From Gelria sp. Kuro-4 (GTDB lineage: Bacteria; Bacillota; DTU030; DUMP01), in assembly GCF_019668485.1 (NCBI RefSeq), contig NZ_AP024619.1, forward strand, positions 2,082,001 through 2,146,000: a stretch of 64,000 bases of DNA, given 5' to 3'. The translations under genes and the position numbers were made by a program. Shown here one piece after another: positions 1 through 8,172 of this stretch. The notes below the pieces were generated by a model that saw only the letters and a program-made list of their open reading frames with translations, was not told the origin of the DNA and ran no database searches. The stretch's first letter is position 1. Each line of letters starts with the position of its first letter.

Positions 1-453
1 CCCCAACGACGCCGTGAGGAAAACCTTCACATCGGCCGCCGGCAGCACCACCGTGCCGATGTCGCGCCCGTCCATCACCACCCCGCCCGCTGCCCCTAAA
101 GCCTGCTGCCGGCGGGTAAGCTGGCGGCGTACACCGGGCACCTGGGCCACCCGCGACACCGCCGCGTTAACCGCCGGCGCGCGCAGCGCAGACGTTACCT
201 CCTCCCCGTCCAGGAAAACAGCTTGTCCGCCGTCGGGCCGGCTTTTGAGCTCAATGCGCGCGCCCTGGGCCAAACGGCTTAAGGCCTCTTCGTCGTCCAA
301 CGGAACCCCGCAGCGCAGGGCTTTTAAGGTTATCGCGCGGTACATGGCGCCGGTGTCAAGGTACAGGTACCCCAGGATCTGAGCCAGCTGACGGGCCACC
401 GTGCTTTTGCCTGAGCCCGCCGGCCCATCGATGGCAACCTGCAGTTTCTTCAT
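1..453 (-). CDS. cmk: cytidylate kinase, N-terminal part (cut by window edge)
   Basis: Phosphorylates CMP and dCMP with ATP in pyrimidine nucleotide supply. The ATG at 453 opens a frame that runs off the window after 151 codons of the usual 220 or so. The P-loop GPAGSGKST lies at residues 10-18, followed by the family stretch LDTGAMYRA near residue 32 and MDGRDIGTVV near residue 128. The start overlaps the aroH stop by four bases (ATGA), so the two are probably translationally coupled in the rluB-aroH-cmk operon. No terminator is seen because the 3' end is missing. Confidence 0.95.
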   Translation of the reverse strand, partial: MKKLQVAIDGPAGSGKSTVARQLAQILGYLYLDTGAMYRAITLKALRCGVPLDDEEALSRLAQGARIELKSRPDGGQAVFLDGEEVTSALRAPAVNAAVSRVAQVPGVRRQLTRRQQALGAAGGVVMDGRDIGTVVLPAADVKVFLTASLG

Positions 454-833
454 TCCCGGTCCTCGCTTTCGCACGCAGCTATGTCGGGGCGCAGCGCCCG
501 GGCGCCGCGTAGATAAACGAAGCTGAACGCATTTTGCGGCCGCTCGCTGTTCACCAGGAGCAGGATGCGCAGGCAGCGCGGAATACTGCCCGGGACCGGA
601 ATTTCCCGGCAACAAAAAAGCGGCACCTCCTGCCAGCCCAAGGTACGGGCCGCTGTGGCGGGAAAGGCTGCATCCAGGTCGTCCGTCAAGCTGAAAATGG
701 CCGCCGCGATATCGGGCACAGCCAGGCCGTTTCTTTTGACCAGTTCAGTAAGAAGCTCCTTTGTCGCCTCCAGAATGGCCTCCGCAGTGTTTGCGGCGCA
801 GGTGGTGGCTCCTCGTACGCCCCGTAGGGCCAT
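450..833 (-). CDS. aroH: chorismate mutase, monofunctional AroH type
   Basis: Converts chorismate to prephenate for phenylalanine and tyrosine synthesis. The 127-residue length and the start MALRGVRGATT match the Bacillus subtilis AroH trimeric fold; Arg7 in that motif, the CREIPVPG stretch and the C-terminal YLRGARALRPD carry the known active-site positions. A longer in-frame start at 878 exists but adds residues that the family lacks, so the ATG at 833 is chosen. Its first 89 bases overlap the 3' end of rluB in another frame, and its stop overlaps the cmk start. Confidence 0.93.
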   Translation of the reverse strand: MALRGVRGATTCAANTAEAILEATKELLTELVKRNGLAVPDIAAAIFSLTDDLDAAFPATAARTLGWQEVPLFCCREIPVPGSIPRCLRILLLVNSERPQNAFSFVYLRGARALRPDIAACESEDRE

Positions 834-1578
834 CGCTCGCTCTCCCCTTTCCCTTTGCTCCTTCGCCTGCGGCGGCATGGTATAAAGCTGCCACCTCCCC
901 GGCCGTCAAAGGGCGAAACCGGCCGGCCGGGAGCCTTCCCAGCGGCAGCGGTCCCAGGCGCCGGCGAATGAGCCGCTCCACCGGAAAGCCCACTGCGGCC
1001 AAAAGCCGCCGCACCTCGCGCTTGCGCCCTTCCACCATGGTCACCGCCAGTCGGCTGCCGCCTGTCCAGGTCCCCAAAACCTCAACAGCTTGGACCCGCG
1101 CCGGGCCGTCCTCCAGAAGCACACCGGAAAGCAGGGCTGCAAGGTCCTCTGGCCTGGGTTTGCCGTGCACCCATGCTTCGTAAACCTTTTCGACTTGGAA
1201 GCGCGGGTGGGTGAGAAGATAGGCTAGGCGGCCATCGTTGGTGAGGATGAGCAGCCCCTCGCTATCGATGTCCAGCCGGCCCACGGGAAAAACCCGCTCC
1301 CGCGTGCCCACCAGATCGAGAACGGTAGGACGCCCCTGGGGATCGCGGACGGTGGTCACGTAACCGCGCGGTTTGTTGATGAGAAGGTAAAGGCGCCGGG
1401 GGGAAGGGAGCTTTTTCCCCTGCACGGTGATCGTGTCCCGCTCCAAGTCGGCCTTGGCACCGAGCTCCGTCACGGTCTCGCCGTTCACCTGTACCAGACC
1501 CTGGGCGATAAGCTCCTCGGCTCGCCGCCGCGAAGCCAGCCCGGCCTGTGCGATCAGCTTTTGCAGGCGCTCTTGCAC
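745..1578 (-). CDS. rluB: 23S rRNA pseudouridine synthase, RluB family
   Basis: Isomerises a uridine in 23S rRNA to pseudouridine. An S4 RNA-binding domain covers about residues 1-60 and the catalytic GRLDIDSEGLL motif lies at 100-110 with Asp103 as the expected nucleophile. The family usually ends near residue 240; here a basic tail of some 30 residues reads on into the aroH coding region. That tail is either a true overlap or the mark of a late frameshift. The gene follows the flavoprotein gene by about 20 bases and is likely in the same transcript. Confidence 0.93.
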   Translation of the reverse strand: MQERLQKLIAQAGLASRRRAEELIAQGLVQVNGETVTELGAKADLERDTITVQGKKLPSPRRLYLLINKPRGYVTTVRDPQGRPTVLDLVGTRERVFPVGRLDIDSEGLLILTNDGRLAYLLTHPRFQVEKVYEAWVHGKPRPEDLAALLSGVLLEDGPARVQAVEVLGTWTGGSRLAVTMVEGRKREVRRLLAAVGFPVERLIRRRLGPLPLGRLPAGRFRPLTAGEVAALYHAAAGEGAKGKGRASDGPTGRTRSHHLRRKHCGGHSGGDKGASY

Positions 1579-1598
1579 TCCCCTTCCCCCCAGCCCTC

Positions 1599-2879
1599 TT
1601 ACTTCAAAGGACGGGCGTAAATGCCCTCCAAGCCGGCATCCTTAACCCGCCGGAACACTTCGGCTTCCTCGGTGCAGTAAAGATTCTTTTCGCGCATGAG
1701 CTGGAAAAATCCTGCTCCAGAAAAACTATAGCTGCGGCTGCCCGGACGACCCGCTGCGAGGTCGGCCGTGATTTGGGCGATCAGTTCGCCGCTGGCCAGC
1801 GTGCGCGGCAACACCAGGAAGTCCTTGTTCCTGGCCCCCCGCACGGCGTTGTGTCCCGCCAAAAGCCCGGTGGTGATGGCTTCCGTATGTCCCACCGCCG
1901 GCCCCTGCTTCTCCCCACCGACAAAGACGTTGGCCAGGCCGGTGACCTTGAGCGCGTTGTCCCGGTAGGCCATGGCCAGAAGCCGCATCGAGTTCCCTTT
2001 CCCGGCGGCGTATGGGTCGGCAAAACGGGCCTCGGCAAAGCCCGGCAGACGGCGCAGGTACTCGAGGGGAAAGAAAGGAGCCATGAGTTTAGCATGCCCC
2101 GTATCGAGCAGAATGATATTGTTCGCAAAAGCCGGCAGTGCATACTGCTGGCACACCTTCATCTTCAGCTTCTGCGGGCGGACGAGCTCAGAGGGAAGCG
2201 GTACCTCCACCTTGCCGCTGGCCTCGAGCTCGGCGCGCAGGTCGGGTGCAAGCGATTCTTTGACCAGCTTGCAGGACCCGCTCATGGCGCCGTAGGTGCC
2301 GTCCGGCTTCACGAACGGGTATTCGCTGCCGCCCGCCAGCGCCACCAGCGAGGTGCGCGGCCCAAAGGCCGGGCAACGCTGGATGCAGAGCGCGCAGCCC
2401 TGCCCGTAGCGCAGGCAATTGCCCATGGGGCCGGAAGTCCCCGTGGCGTCCACAAAGCTGTCGGCGTAAAGCACGGTGCCATCTTCCAGGATAACCGCCC
2501 GGACACGGTCTCCTTCTTTCTTCACCCCGGCGACCCGGCTTTGGGTGCGGATGGTAACGCCGCGCGCCGCCAGGAGGCTGCGGATGGCAGGCTCTGCTTT
2601 CAGCACGTCATACAGGCAGGCATGGGCGTGACCGGGGAAGCTCAGGTTCCGGTGACGGTAGATGCCCTCCAGGGCGGCAAAGATGGCCTCCCCGCCCAGT
2701 GCCGTGGCTTCCAGCGCCGCCGTCCGCCGCCCGTTGTTCATCATGATGCCGCCAACCAGGCCGGCTCCCAGGAGCATGTCCGTCCTTTCCAGGAGCACCA
2801 CTTCCGCCCCCGCCTGCTTGGCGGCCAGGGCCGCCGCGCAGCCGGCCCAGCCGCCGCCCACCACGATCACCTTGACCAC
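1599..2879 (-). CDS. FAD-dependent oxidoreductase with a cysteine cluster
   Basis: A 426-residue flavoprotein of unknown substrate. The dinucleotide motif GGGWAG is at residues 8-13, VDATG at 143-147 and a C-terminal FAD-contact stretch (VFVGGEKQG, then GH) near 320-335. Between them Cys155, Cys162, Cys165 and Cys169 form a C-x6-C-x2-C-x3-C pattern followed by Pro, which looks like an iron-sulfur site. It begins 6 bases after the PyrK-like gene stop, so the two products probably work as a pair that moves electrons between NAD(P)H or ferredoxin and an organic substrate. The reaction is not evident. Confidence 0.8.
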   Translation of the reverse strand: MVKVIVVGGGWAGCAAALAAKQAGAEVVLLERTDMLLGAGLVGGIMMNNGRRTAALEATALGGEAIFAALEGIYRHRNLSFPGHAHACLYDVLKAEPAIRSLLAARGVTIRTQSRVAGVKKEGDRVRAVILEDGTVLYADSFVDATGTSGPMGNCLRYGQGCALCIQRCPAFGPRTSLVALAGGSEYPFVKPDGTYGAMSGSCKLVKESLAPDLRAELEASGKVEVPLPSELVRPQKLKMKVCQQYALPAFANNIILLDTGHAKLMAPFFPLEYLRRLPGFAEARFADPYAAGKGNSMRLLAMAYRDNALKVTGLANVFVGGEKQGPAVGHTEAITTGLLAGHNAVRGARNKDFLVLPRTLASGELIAQITADLAAGRPGSRSYSFSGAGFFQLMREKNLYCTEEAEVFRRVKDAGLEGIYARPLK

Positions 2880-2885
2880 CGAATT

Positions 2886-3833
2886 TTACCTCCCCTCCGA
2901 CTGATACTGTGCCTTACAGCGCGGGACACGGCGCCGCTTTGCGGTAAAGACGACGCAGCTTCCGCACAGCCCCTCGCCGCAGCACATGACCGCGTTTTGG
3001 GACGTCACCAGCGGCGCGGCCGCGCCCTGCTCCTGGAGCACCCGGGCCACTCCCCGGTGCAGGGCATCAGGGCCGCCGCTGAAAACCACTTCCGGCTCCT
3101 CCTTAAGCCACTGACTGAGCGTCGCCAATCCCTCGCGGCGCAGGCTGCTCACCTCGTTAACCTCGACGCCCAAGGCGCGCAGCAGGTCCGCCGTGTAATT
3201 TAAGCCGGCCCGCCCGGGGGCCAGGCAGGCCCGCACCCGGTTGCCACCCCGCAACAACTGCCCGGCCACCGAAGCTGCCGTCGATTGACCCACTCCCCCG
3301 GCAATGATGAGGCCCAGGCCGTCCCGCACCCGCTTGAGGATCGCCAAACCCTGTACGCCGTTATAAAACGGGCCTTTCACCACTAGGTGCGACGCCGGCT
3401 TGACTAAAAAGCGCGTTTTAGGGCCGTCGACGTAGACCACCACCCGGACCTTCTCCCCACGAACCTCCACCACGCTTACCGGAACCCACGCCTGGGGCGG
3501 CAGTTCCAGGGCGCGGAGCAGCAGAAAGGCCCCCGGGTTTACCAATTCCCGTGCCATTTCCGCTTGCAGCATAAGTTCGAGGCAAAACAAGTTGGGTGCC
3601 AGCTCTGTTCGTGTCACCTCCACTTCTTCTTCCTGTCGGCTCTTAACCGCGCCGCGTGCCCAGCGCTGATTCAGATAGCTGCAGGTGCCGCTCCAGGAAC
3701 ACTGGCAGAAATCTTCCCCCCTGAGCAGCGAACAGGCGATGCACTCGCCGCTTTCCGCCAGGTAACACGGACAATAGGCGCTACCAGCGTCGACGCAGAA
3801 GAGGGACCACTCCGCCGCCTGCTCCATCTTCAC
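2886..3833 (-). CDS. PyrK-like FAD/[2Fe-2S] electron-transfer protein with Cys-rich N-terminus
   Basis: The middle and C-terminal parts resemble the electron-transfer subunit of dihydroorotate dehydrogenase and related sulfide dehydrogenase subunits: an NAD-binding glycine stretch (IIAGGVGQS) near residue 187 and a terminal cluster with Cys284, 285, 290, 293 and 306 fitting a [2Fe-2S] site. The unusual part is the first 60 residues, with cysteines at 13, 21, 23, 31, 34, 43, 45 and 51, enough for two metal sites. There is no pyrD or other pyrimidine gene nearby, so a role outside pyrimidine synthesis is likely. The next gene downstream is the flavoprotein at 1599-2879. Confidence 0.75.
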   Translation of the reverse strand: MKMEQAAEWSLFCVDAGSAYCPCYLAESGECIACSLLRGEDFCQCSWSGTCSYLNQRWARGAVKSRQEEEVEVTRTELAPNLFCLELMLQAEMARELVNPGAFLLLRALELPPQAWVPVSVVEVRGEKVRVVVYVDGPKTRFLVKPASHLVVKGPFYNGVQGLAILKRVRDGLGLIIAGGVGQSTAASVAGQLLRGGNRVRACLAPGRAGLNYTADLLRALGVEVNEVSSLRREGLATLSQWLKEEPEVVFSGGPDALHRGVARVLQEQGAAAPLVTSQNAVMCCGEGLCGSCVVFTAKRRRVPRCKAQYQSEGR

Positions 3834-3957
3834 CCCTCCTTACAGCTCTCTCCTAGGCTATGAAAAGCGGCCGGAGATGGTGCCTTAGCACACCTGTAAA
3901 GAGGAGCGAATACTATAACAGCAAAAACCACCCTGTCACAGCAGGAGGTGACAACCT

Positions 3958-4428
3958 TTGCAACTGGGGATTGAGTTTGTGACCCTGACGCCCTTGGCGC
4001 TGAAGGTCCCGGCCTGGTTCGAGCTGCTCCTAAGCGCCGGGCAGCAGGTGGTTCCTGAGTCCTTTGGCAAGGACGAGTACATGTACCCGGTGCATTTGCC
4101 CGCCCACGCCCGCATCACTGCTACGGGACGCAAGTGCCTCTTTTTAAACCACCAGAAGGTCTCCGCAACCGCCTACCAGGCCGGCCCCAGCGAGCCGGTG
4201 GAGCTACCGCCGCTTGAGCCGGCGGCACACCTCATGTTGTTCATCGCCACCTCCTTGAGCCTGACGCCGCGCGAGCTGGCCCGCGCGTTCGGCCTGAACC
4301 TGGTAACGCCGGCGAAAGAGCACCGCATCGCCCTCAAGGAAGAGGCCATCGAGCCGAGCGGCAACGGCAAGTTCGTCATCAACCTGTCCGCCCTCCTTCA
4401 GAGCACCGCCTCTCCCCTGTCCGCCTGA
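3958..4428 (+). CDS. hypothetical protein
   Basis: A 156-residue protein that I do not recognise. The TTG start is chosen because a strong AGGAGGTG site lies 7 bases before it. There is no signal peptide or clear membrane segment; the C-terminal third has a helical look (LSLTPRELARAFGL near residue 100). It stands alone on the plus strand, divergent from the PyrK-like gene and convergent with spmB, so its neighbours give little hint. Confidence 0.7.
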   Translation: MQLGIEFVTLTPLALKVPAWFELLLSAGQQVVPESFGKDEYMYPVHLPAHARITATGRKCLFLNHQKVSATAYQAGPSEPVELPPLEPAAHLMLFIATSLSLTPRELARAFGLNLVTPAKEHRIALKEEAIEPSGNGKFVINLSALLQSTASPLSA

Positions 4429-4471
4429 ACCGCCCTTGGGACTTCCCGCCCAGTGGGACCCGGCAGCGCGC

Positions 4472-5017
4472 TTAGCCCCAGAGCAGGCGGGCGATGAAGA
4501 CGGCGGCGCCGATGCCGGCAACGTCGGCCATAAGCCCCACCGGCAGTGCATAGCGGGTGCGCTTTACCCCTACCGAACCGAAGTAGACGGTGAGGATGTA
4601 CAGGGTTGTGTCGGTGGCGCCCTGCATGGTGGAAGCCATGCGCCCGAGCAGCGAGTCCGGCCCGTAGGTCTGCAGGGCATCCGCCATCAGGGCAAAGGAG
4701 GCGCTGCCTGAAAGGGGCCGGGCAAGGGCGAGGGGGAGAAGCTCGGGTGGGAGCCCCAGGGTGGCCAGGGGGCCGCGCAGCGGTGCCAGGGCAATATCCA
4801 GCAGGCCGGAGGCACGCAATGTGGCGATGGCCACCAGCATACCGACCAGGTAAGGGATCAGCCGCACCGCCAGCTCGAAGCCTTCCTGAGCGCCGGCCAA
4901 AAAGGTCTCATACACCTTGACGCCCCGGCACCAGCCCGCCACCAGCACCAGAAGGACAAACATCAGGACGGCGGCGTTGCTGGCCCAAAGCAAAGCAGCA
5001 GCCATGATCCCCTTCAC
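4472..5017 (-). CDS. spmB: spore maturation protein B
   Basis: Membrane protein needed, together with SpmA, for normal dehydration of the spore core in Bacillus. The 181 residues hold several hydrophobic segments and the nucleoside-recognition (Gate) fold typical of the family, with the conserved stretch RPLSGSASFAL near residue 100 and QGATDTTLYIL near 132. Its ATG overlaps the spmA stop by four bases, so the pair is coupled. Its stop lies 43 bases from the end of the convergent hypothetical gene. Confidence 0.93.
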   Translation of the reverse strand: MKGIMAAALLWASNAAVLMFVLLVLVAGWCRGVKVYETFLAGAQEGFELAVRLIPYLVGMLVAIATLRASGLLDIALAPLRGPLATLGLPPELLPLALARPLSGSASFALMADALQTYGPDSLLGRMASTMQGATDTTLYILTVYFGSVGVKRTRYALPVGLMADVAGIGAAVFIARLLWG

Positions 5018-5595
5018 CTCTTCCAGCGCGAACGGAACAGCCGATCGGCTGCAACCGCCACCACCGTGGCGGTTAAGGTGGCGAGAAACGTCGGACCGAC
5101 AATCACCGCCGGCGCCGACGATCCAGCCGCGGCCCGCGCTGCGAGTACCGCGGTAGGAACCAGGGTGACACAGCAGGTGTTAAGCGCCAGGAAGGTACAC
5201 ATGGCCGGCGTCGCTTCTTCGGGGTGCGGGTTCAGCTCCTGCAGGCGTTGCATGGCCTTAAGCCCCAGGGGCGTCGCCGCGTTGCCCAAACCGAGCACGT
5301 TGGCGGCGATGTTCATGAGGATCGCCCCTTCCGCCTGGTCCCCCTTGGGCACACTGGGGAAAAGGAAGCGGAAGAGCGGTGCCAGTACCCGGGCCAGGCC
5401 GCGGACCAGTCCGGCCTCTTCGGCGATGCGCATCAGCCCGAGCCAAAACGCCATGGCGCCGACCAGCCCCAGGGCCAGTTCCACTGCCTCGGCCGAGGCC
5501 TGCATCAGCGCCAGGGTCACCGCCTCGGAACGCCCGTTTACGAGGGCCAGGCCGAGGCCGCCGACAAGAAAGGAGAGCCAGAGCACATCGAGCAT
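5014..5595 (-). CDS. spmA: spore maturation protein A
   Basis: Partner of SpmB in spore-core dehydration. Start placed at the ATG at 5595 behind GGGGTGGGAAG; a longer frame from 5658 adds a charged, non-family leader. The protein of 193 residues has the family signatures GLMRIAEEAGL near residue 55 and MNIAANVLGLGNAATP near 90, with several membrane segments. Sporulation-specific expression is expected from known biology, but I could not pick a convincing sporulation promoter here. Confidence 0.93.
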   Translation of the reverse strand: MLDVLWLSFLVGGLGLALVNGRSEAVTLALMQASAEAVELALGLVGAMAFWLGLMRIAEEAGLVRGLARVLAPLFRFLFPSVPKGDQAEGAILMNIAANVLGLGNAATPLGLKAMQRLQELNPHPEEATPAMCTFLALNTCCVTLVPTAVLAARAAAGSSAPAVIVGPTFLATLTATVVAVAADRLFRSRWKR

Positions 5596-5696
5596 CTTCC
5601 CACCCCTTACATGCCTTCTCTTTTCATGGCTATGATGGGCCGGCAAGGGGCAGAACAACGAAGAAAGGAGGCCGACGGCCTCCTTTCGTGCCTGCT

Positions 5697-6194
5697 CTAT
5701 CTTCGCCCTTGAGGGCTGTACTCCGGTGACGGTTCATGGTCACTTCCCCGGTAACGGGAACGGCCACGCCCGTTTTCTTCTTCCGTATCTTCGCGCGGGC
5801 GCTTGGTTTTCAGGCCGCCGACCAGGGAATCCAGGTGCTCGAGCACCTGCGGTGCCAGGTCGATCAGGCGGTCGTAAAGGGCCCGGCTGTCCACCGGCAG
5901 GAGCCGCACCTGCCCTCCGCCCACCACCACAAAGGCCACCGGTTGCACACTCACCCCGGCACCGCTGCCGCCGCCAAAAGGCAGGGCGGCTCCAGCCTCC
6001 CCACCCTGGCCGCCGCCCCGGGGTTCGTACTCCCCGCCGCCGGCGGCAAAGCCCAGCGAGACCCGAGACACGGGAATGATCACGCTGCCGTCCGGGGTCT
6101 CCACCGGGTCCCCGACCACGGTGTTGACATCCACCATGTCCTTGATGCTCTCCATAGCCGTCTTCATGAGGCCCTGAATAGGATGTTCGGCCAT
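5697..6194 (-). CDS. ytfJ: sporulation protein YtfJ (GerW family)
   Basis: Spore protein of the GerW/YtfJ family, required for germination in some Bacillus species. The 165 residues begin HPIQGLMKTAMESIKDMV, then VVGDPVETPDGS and a glycine-rich centre (residues 50-80), as in the family; the C-terminus is long, charged and probably disordered. Its start lies inside the 3' end of the DUF2953 gene (31-base overlap), the same order as ytfI-ytfJ in Bacillus subtilis. Confidence 0.93.
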   Translation of the reverse strand: MAEHPIQGLMKTAMESIKDMVDVNTVVGDPVETPDGSVIIPVSRVSLGFAAGGGEYEPRGGGQGGEAGAALPFGGGSGAGVSVQPVAFVVVGGGQVRLLPVDSRALYDRLIDLAPQVLEHLDSLVGGLKTKRPREDTEEENGRGRSRYRGSDHEPSPEYSPQGRR

Positions 6195-6787
6195 CCTTCT
6201 TTACCCCCTCGCCGCTTTCGTTCTGCCTGCTCTTGCCACAGGTATGTAAGGGCGCGTGCAGCAACACTTATAATATGAGTCACAGGCACAGCGGCTATGC
6301 ACTTAAGATCCACCTCCAGGCAGCCGCGCGCAAACTCGGGTTCCAGCTGGATGCGGATGCGGCTGCGCCGCAGCACCTGCTGCGCCAGCGCCTGCGCCAG
6401 CCCCAGGCCGCTCCAGATGAGGCCACTCGCAAAACCGGTGGCGGCGGCGTCCCCGGTGCCAAATCTAATCCAGCCTTCGGCCTCGAGCTCGAGCCGCTGC
6501 AGCAAGCCCGCAGCCAACCGGAGCAGGAAACGCGTGTCCGCTAAACGCACCCGGGCGCCCCACCGGCGCCCACCCAGGCGCGCGCTGGGCTGCCCCCCGC
6601 CCGCACCCGGCCGCCAGGTGTAAAACGGCAGCCTGATCTGGCACCGGCGTACCTGCCAGAGCAGGCCGAGGCGCAGTGCGAATTCTTCCTGCGGACAGGT
6701 GCAGTAAACCAGTTCGAGCCGGATGCGCGCCGCCAGGAAAAGTATGAACAAAAGGAGGGGGGCCACCCCAAAATACCCGTAAGGCAA
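6164..6787 (-). CDS. DUF2953 domain protein (YtfI-like)
   Basis: A 207-residue protein with one N-terminal membrane segment (about residues 7-22) and an otherwise soluble body, matching the DUF2953 family that sits upstream of ytfJ in many spore formers. The function is unknown; linkage suggests a sporulation role. The start is a TTG at 6787 and the site GAGGCGGG is close to it, so the exact start is uncertain. Confidence 0.82.
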   Translation of the reverse strand: MPYGYFGVAPLLLFILFLAARIRLELVYCTCPQEEFALRLGLLWQVRRCQIRLPFYTWRPGAGGGQPSARLGGRRWGARVRLADTRFLLRLAAGLLQRLELEAEGWIRFGTGDAAATGFASGLIWSGLGLAQALAQQVLRRSRIRIQLEPEFARGCLEVDLKCIAAVPVTHIISVAARALTYLWQEQAERKRRGGKEGWPNILFRAS

Positions 6788-6842
6788 CCCGCCTCACCCC
6801 CCAGCCTTTTGCCTATTCTTTCCCTTCTGCGTGCGCTCATAC

Positions 6843-6875
6843 AAAAAGCCCGGAAGAATTATTCCGGGCTTTTTG
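6843..6875 (-). terminator. intrinsic terminator of scpAB
   Basis: A perfect inverted repeat (GCCCGGAA with a GAATTA-type loop) flanked by A5 on one side and T5 on the other. It overlaps the last codons and the stop of scpB and ends that minus-strand transcript before the DUF2953 gene. Confidence 0.85.
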
Positions 6876-7431
6876 CTTGCGGGTGGCTTTCTTTTGGGGG
6901 GCGGCCTTCACTTGTTGCCGCCGCTTCCGGCAGCGGGGGCAGGTCGCCTAAGCTCTTCAGGCCCAAGCTGCGCAAAAAGGCCGGTGTGGTTCCAAAAAGA
7001 ACGGGCCGGCCCGGCCCCTCCTTGCGGCCCACCGCCGTTATCAGGCCCCGCTCTTCCAGGGTAAAGAGCACCTGGTCCACCCGGACCCCGCGCACCGCCT
7101 CAATCTCCAGCCGGGTGATGGGCTGGCGGTAGGCGATGATGGCCAGGGTTTCCAGTGCCGCCTGGGAAAGGCGTGGTCTCTCCGGCGGCTGCAGCAGGCG
7201 GCGGATGTAGGGGGCAAATTCAGGCCGGGTAAAAAGCTGCAGACCGCCCGCCACCTCACGCAGGACCAGGCCGCGCCTGCCCTCCGCCAGCTGGCGCCTA
7301 AGCTCCGCCAGCGCGAGCTCGGCATCCTCGACCGAAAGCCCGACCGCAGCCGCCAGCTCGGAAACGGAAACCGGCCGGCCGGCGGCAAAAAGCAGCGCCT
7401 CCAGAAGAGCCGTCACTGATTCGAGCTGCAC
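6859..7431 (-). CDS. scpB: segregation and condensation protein B
   Basis: Winged-helix partner of ScpA in the SMC-ScpAB complex that organises and separates the chromosome. The 190 residues carry the two winged-helix repeats (ALLFAAGRPVS near residue 11 and LETLAIIAYRQPIT near 93) and VRGVRVDQVLFTLEERGLI near 115. GTG start at 7431 behind GGAGGGTGAGAC. Overlaps the scpA 3' end by 19 bases. The C-terminal 20 residues are loose and end inside the terminator hairpin. Confidence 0.95.
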   Translation of the reverse strand: MQLESVTALLEALLFAAGRPVSVSELAAAVGLSVEDAELALAELRRQLAEGRRGLVLREVAGGLQLFTRPEFAPYIRRLLQPPERPRLSQAALETLAIIAYRQPITRLEIEAVRGVRVDQVLFTLEERGLITAVGRKEGPGRPVLFGTTPAFLRSLGLKSLGDLPPLPEAAATSEGRPPKESHPQAKSPE

Positions 7432-8162
7432 GTCTCACCCTCCTGCCGCGCCACGATGATTTCCCCGAACCGCTCCTTTTGCCAGACCCGCACCCGCTCG
7501 CGGTGCCAAAGCTCCAAGAGGGCCAGAAAAGCCGGCACTACGCGGCCCGGGCGCGCCCTCCGGCCCAGGTAACGCCGGAACTCCATCGTCGGCACCTGCC
7601 GCAGGCGCCTGAGGAGCCGCTTAAGCTCCTCCTGAACCGTGGGCGTATCAGGGATGATGGTGACCGGAGCCGGCGGCTTGAAGAGCGGGGCCACACGGGC
7701 CCAGGCGGCTGAAAGCACCTCCGGGTCAAGCTTCAGCTCCGGCCGCTCGGCCCGGGCCTCGCCCAGCTCCGCGGCGCCAAGGCCCGGTGAAGGGAAAAAG
7801 TTCGTCTCCTCACTCAGGCGGCGGGCCAGCTCCCGCGCTGCATCCCGGAAAGCCTTGTACTCACGCAGGTGGTCCACCAGCTGCTCAGGGCTTTCCTCTT
7901 CATCCTCCTCCGGCGGCGCTTCGGTCGCCGGCAGCAGCATGCGGGCCTTCAGCACCAGGAGGCGGGCCGCCATCACCAGAAACTCCCCGATGGCATCCAG
8001 GTCGGTCTGGCCGGCGGCCGCCTCCACGTACGCCAAATACTGGTCCACCACCGCAGCCAAGGAGATAGTGCAGATGTCAAGTTCCCGGGCTTCGATTAAG
8101 TGGCAGAGGAGGTCGAACGGCCCGCTGAAGTTCTCCAGCCTAACCTCGTACGCCACGGCCAC
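7413..8162 (-). CDS. scpA: segregation and condensation protein A
   Basis: Kleisin subunit of the SMC complex. The N-terminus has the family motif FSGPFDLLCHLIEARELDI near residues 12-30, the middle is acidic and flexible, and the C-terminal winged helix includes VPAFLALLELWH near 212. At 249 residues it has the usual length. It begins 11 bases after the trpS stop and runs into scpB. Confidence 0.95.
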   Translation of the reverse strand: MAVAYEVRLENFSGPFDLLCHLIEARELDICTISLAAVVDQYLAYVEAAAGQTDLDAIGEFLVMAARLLVLKARMLLPATEAPPEEDEEESPEQLVDHLREYKAFRDAARELARRLSEETNFFPSPGLGAAELGEARAERPELKLDPEVLSAAWARVAPLFKPPAPVTIIPDTPTVQEELKRLLRRLRQVPTMEFRRYLGRRARPGRVVPAFLALLELWHRERVRVWQKERFGEIIVARQEGETCSSNQ

Positions 8163-8172
8163 GTACCTAAAC

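Noticed and set aside
1548-3203. A plus-strand open frame of 551 codons
   Set aside because: It lies opposite the flavoprotein and PyrK-like genes, lacks a ribosome site and has no family pattern; GC-rich antisense frames stay open by codon bias.
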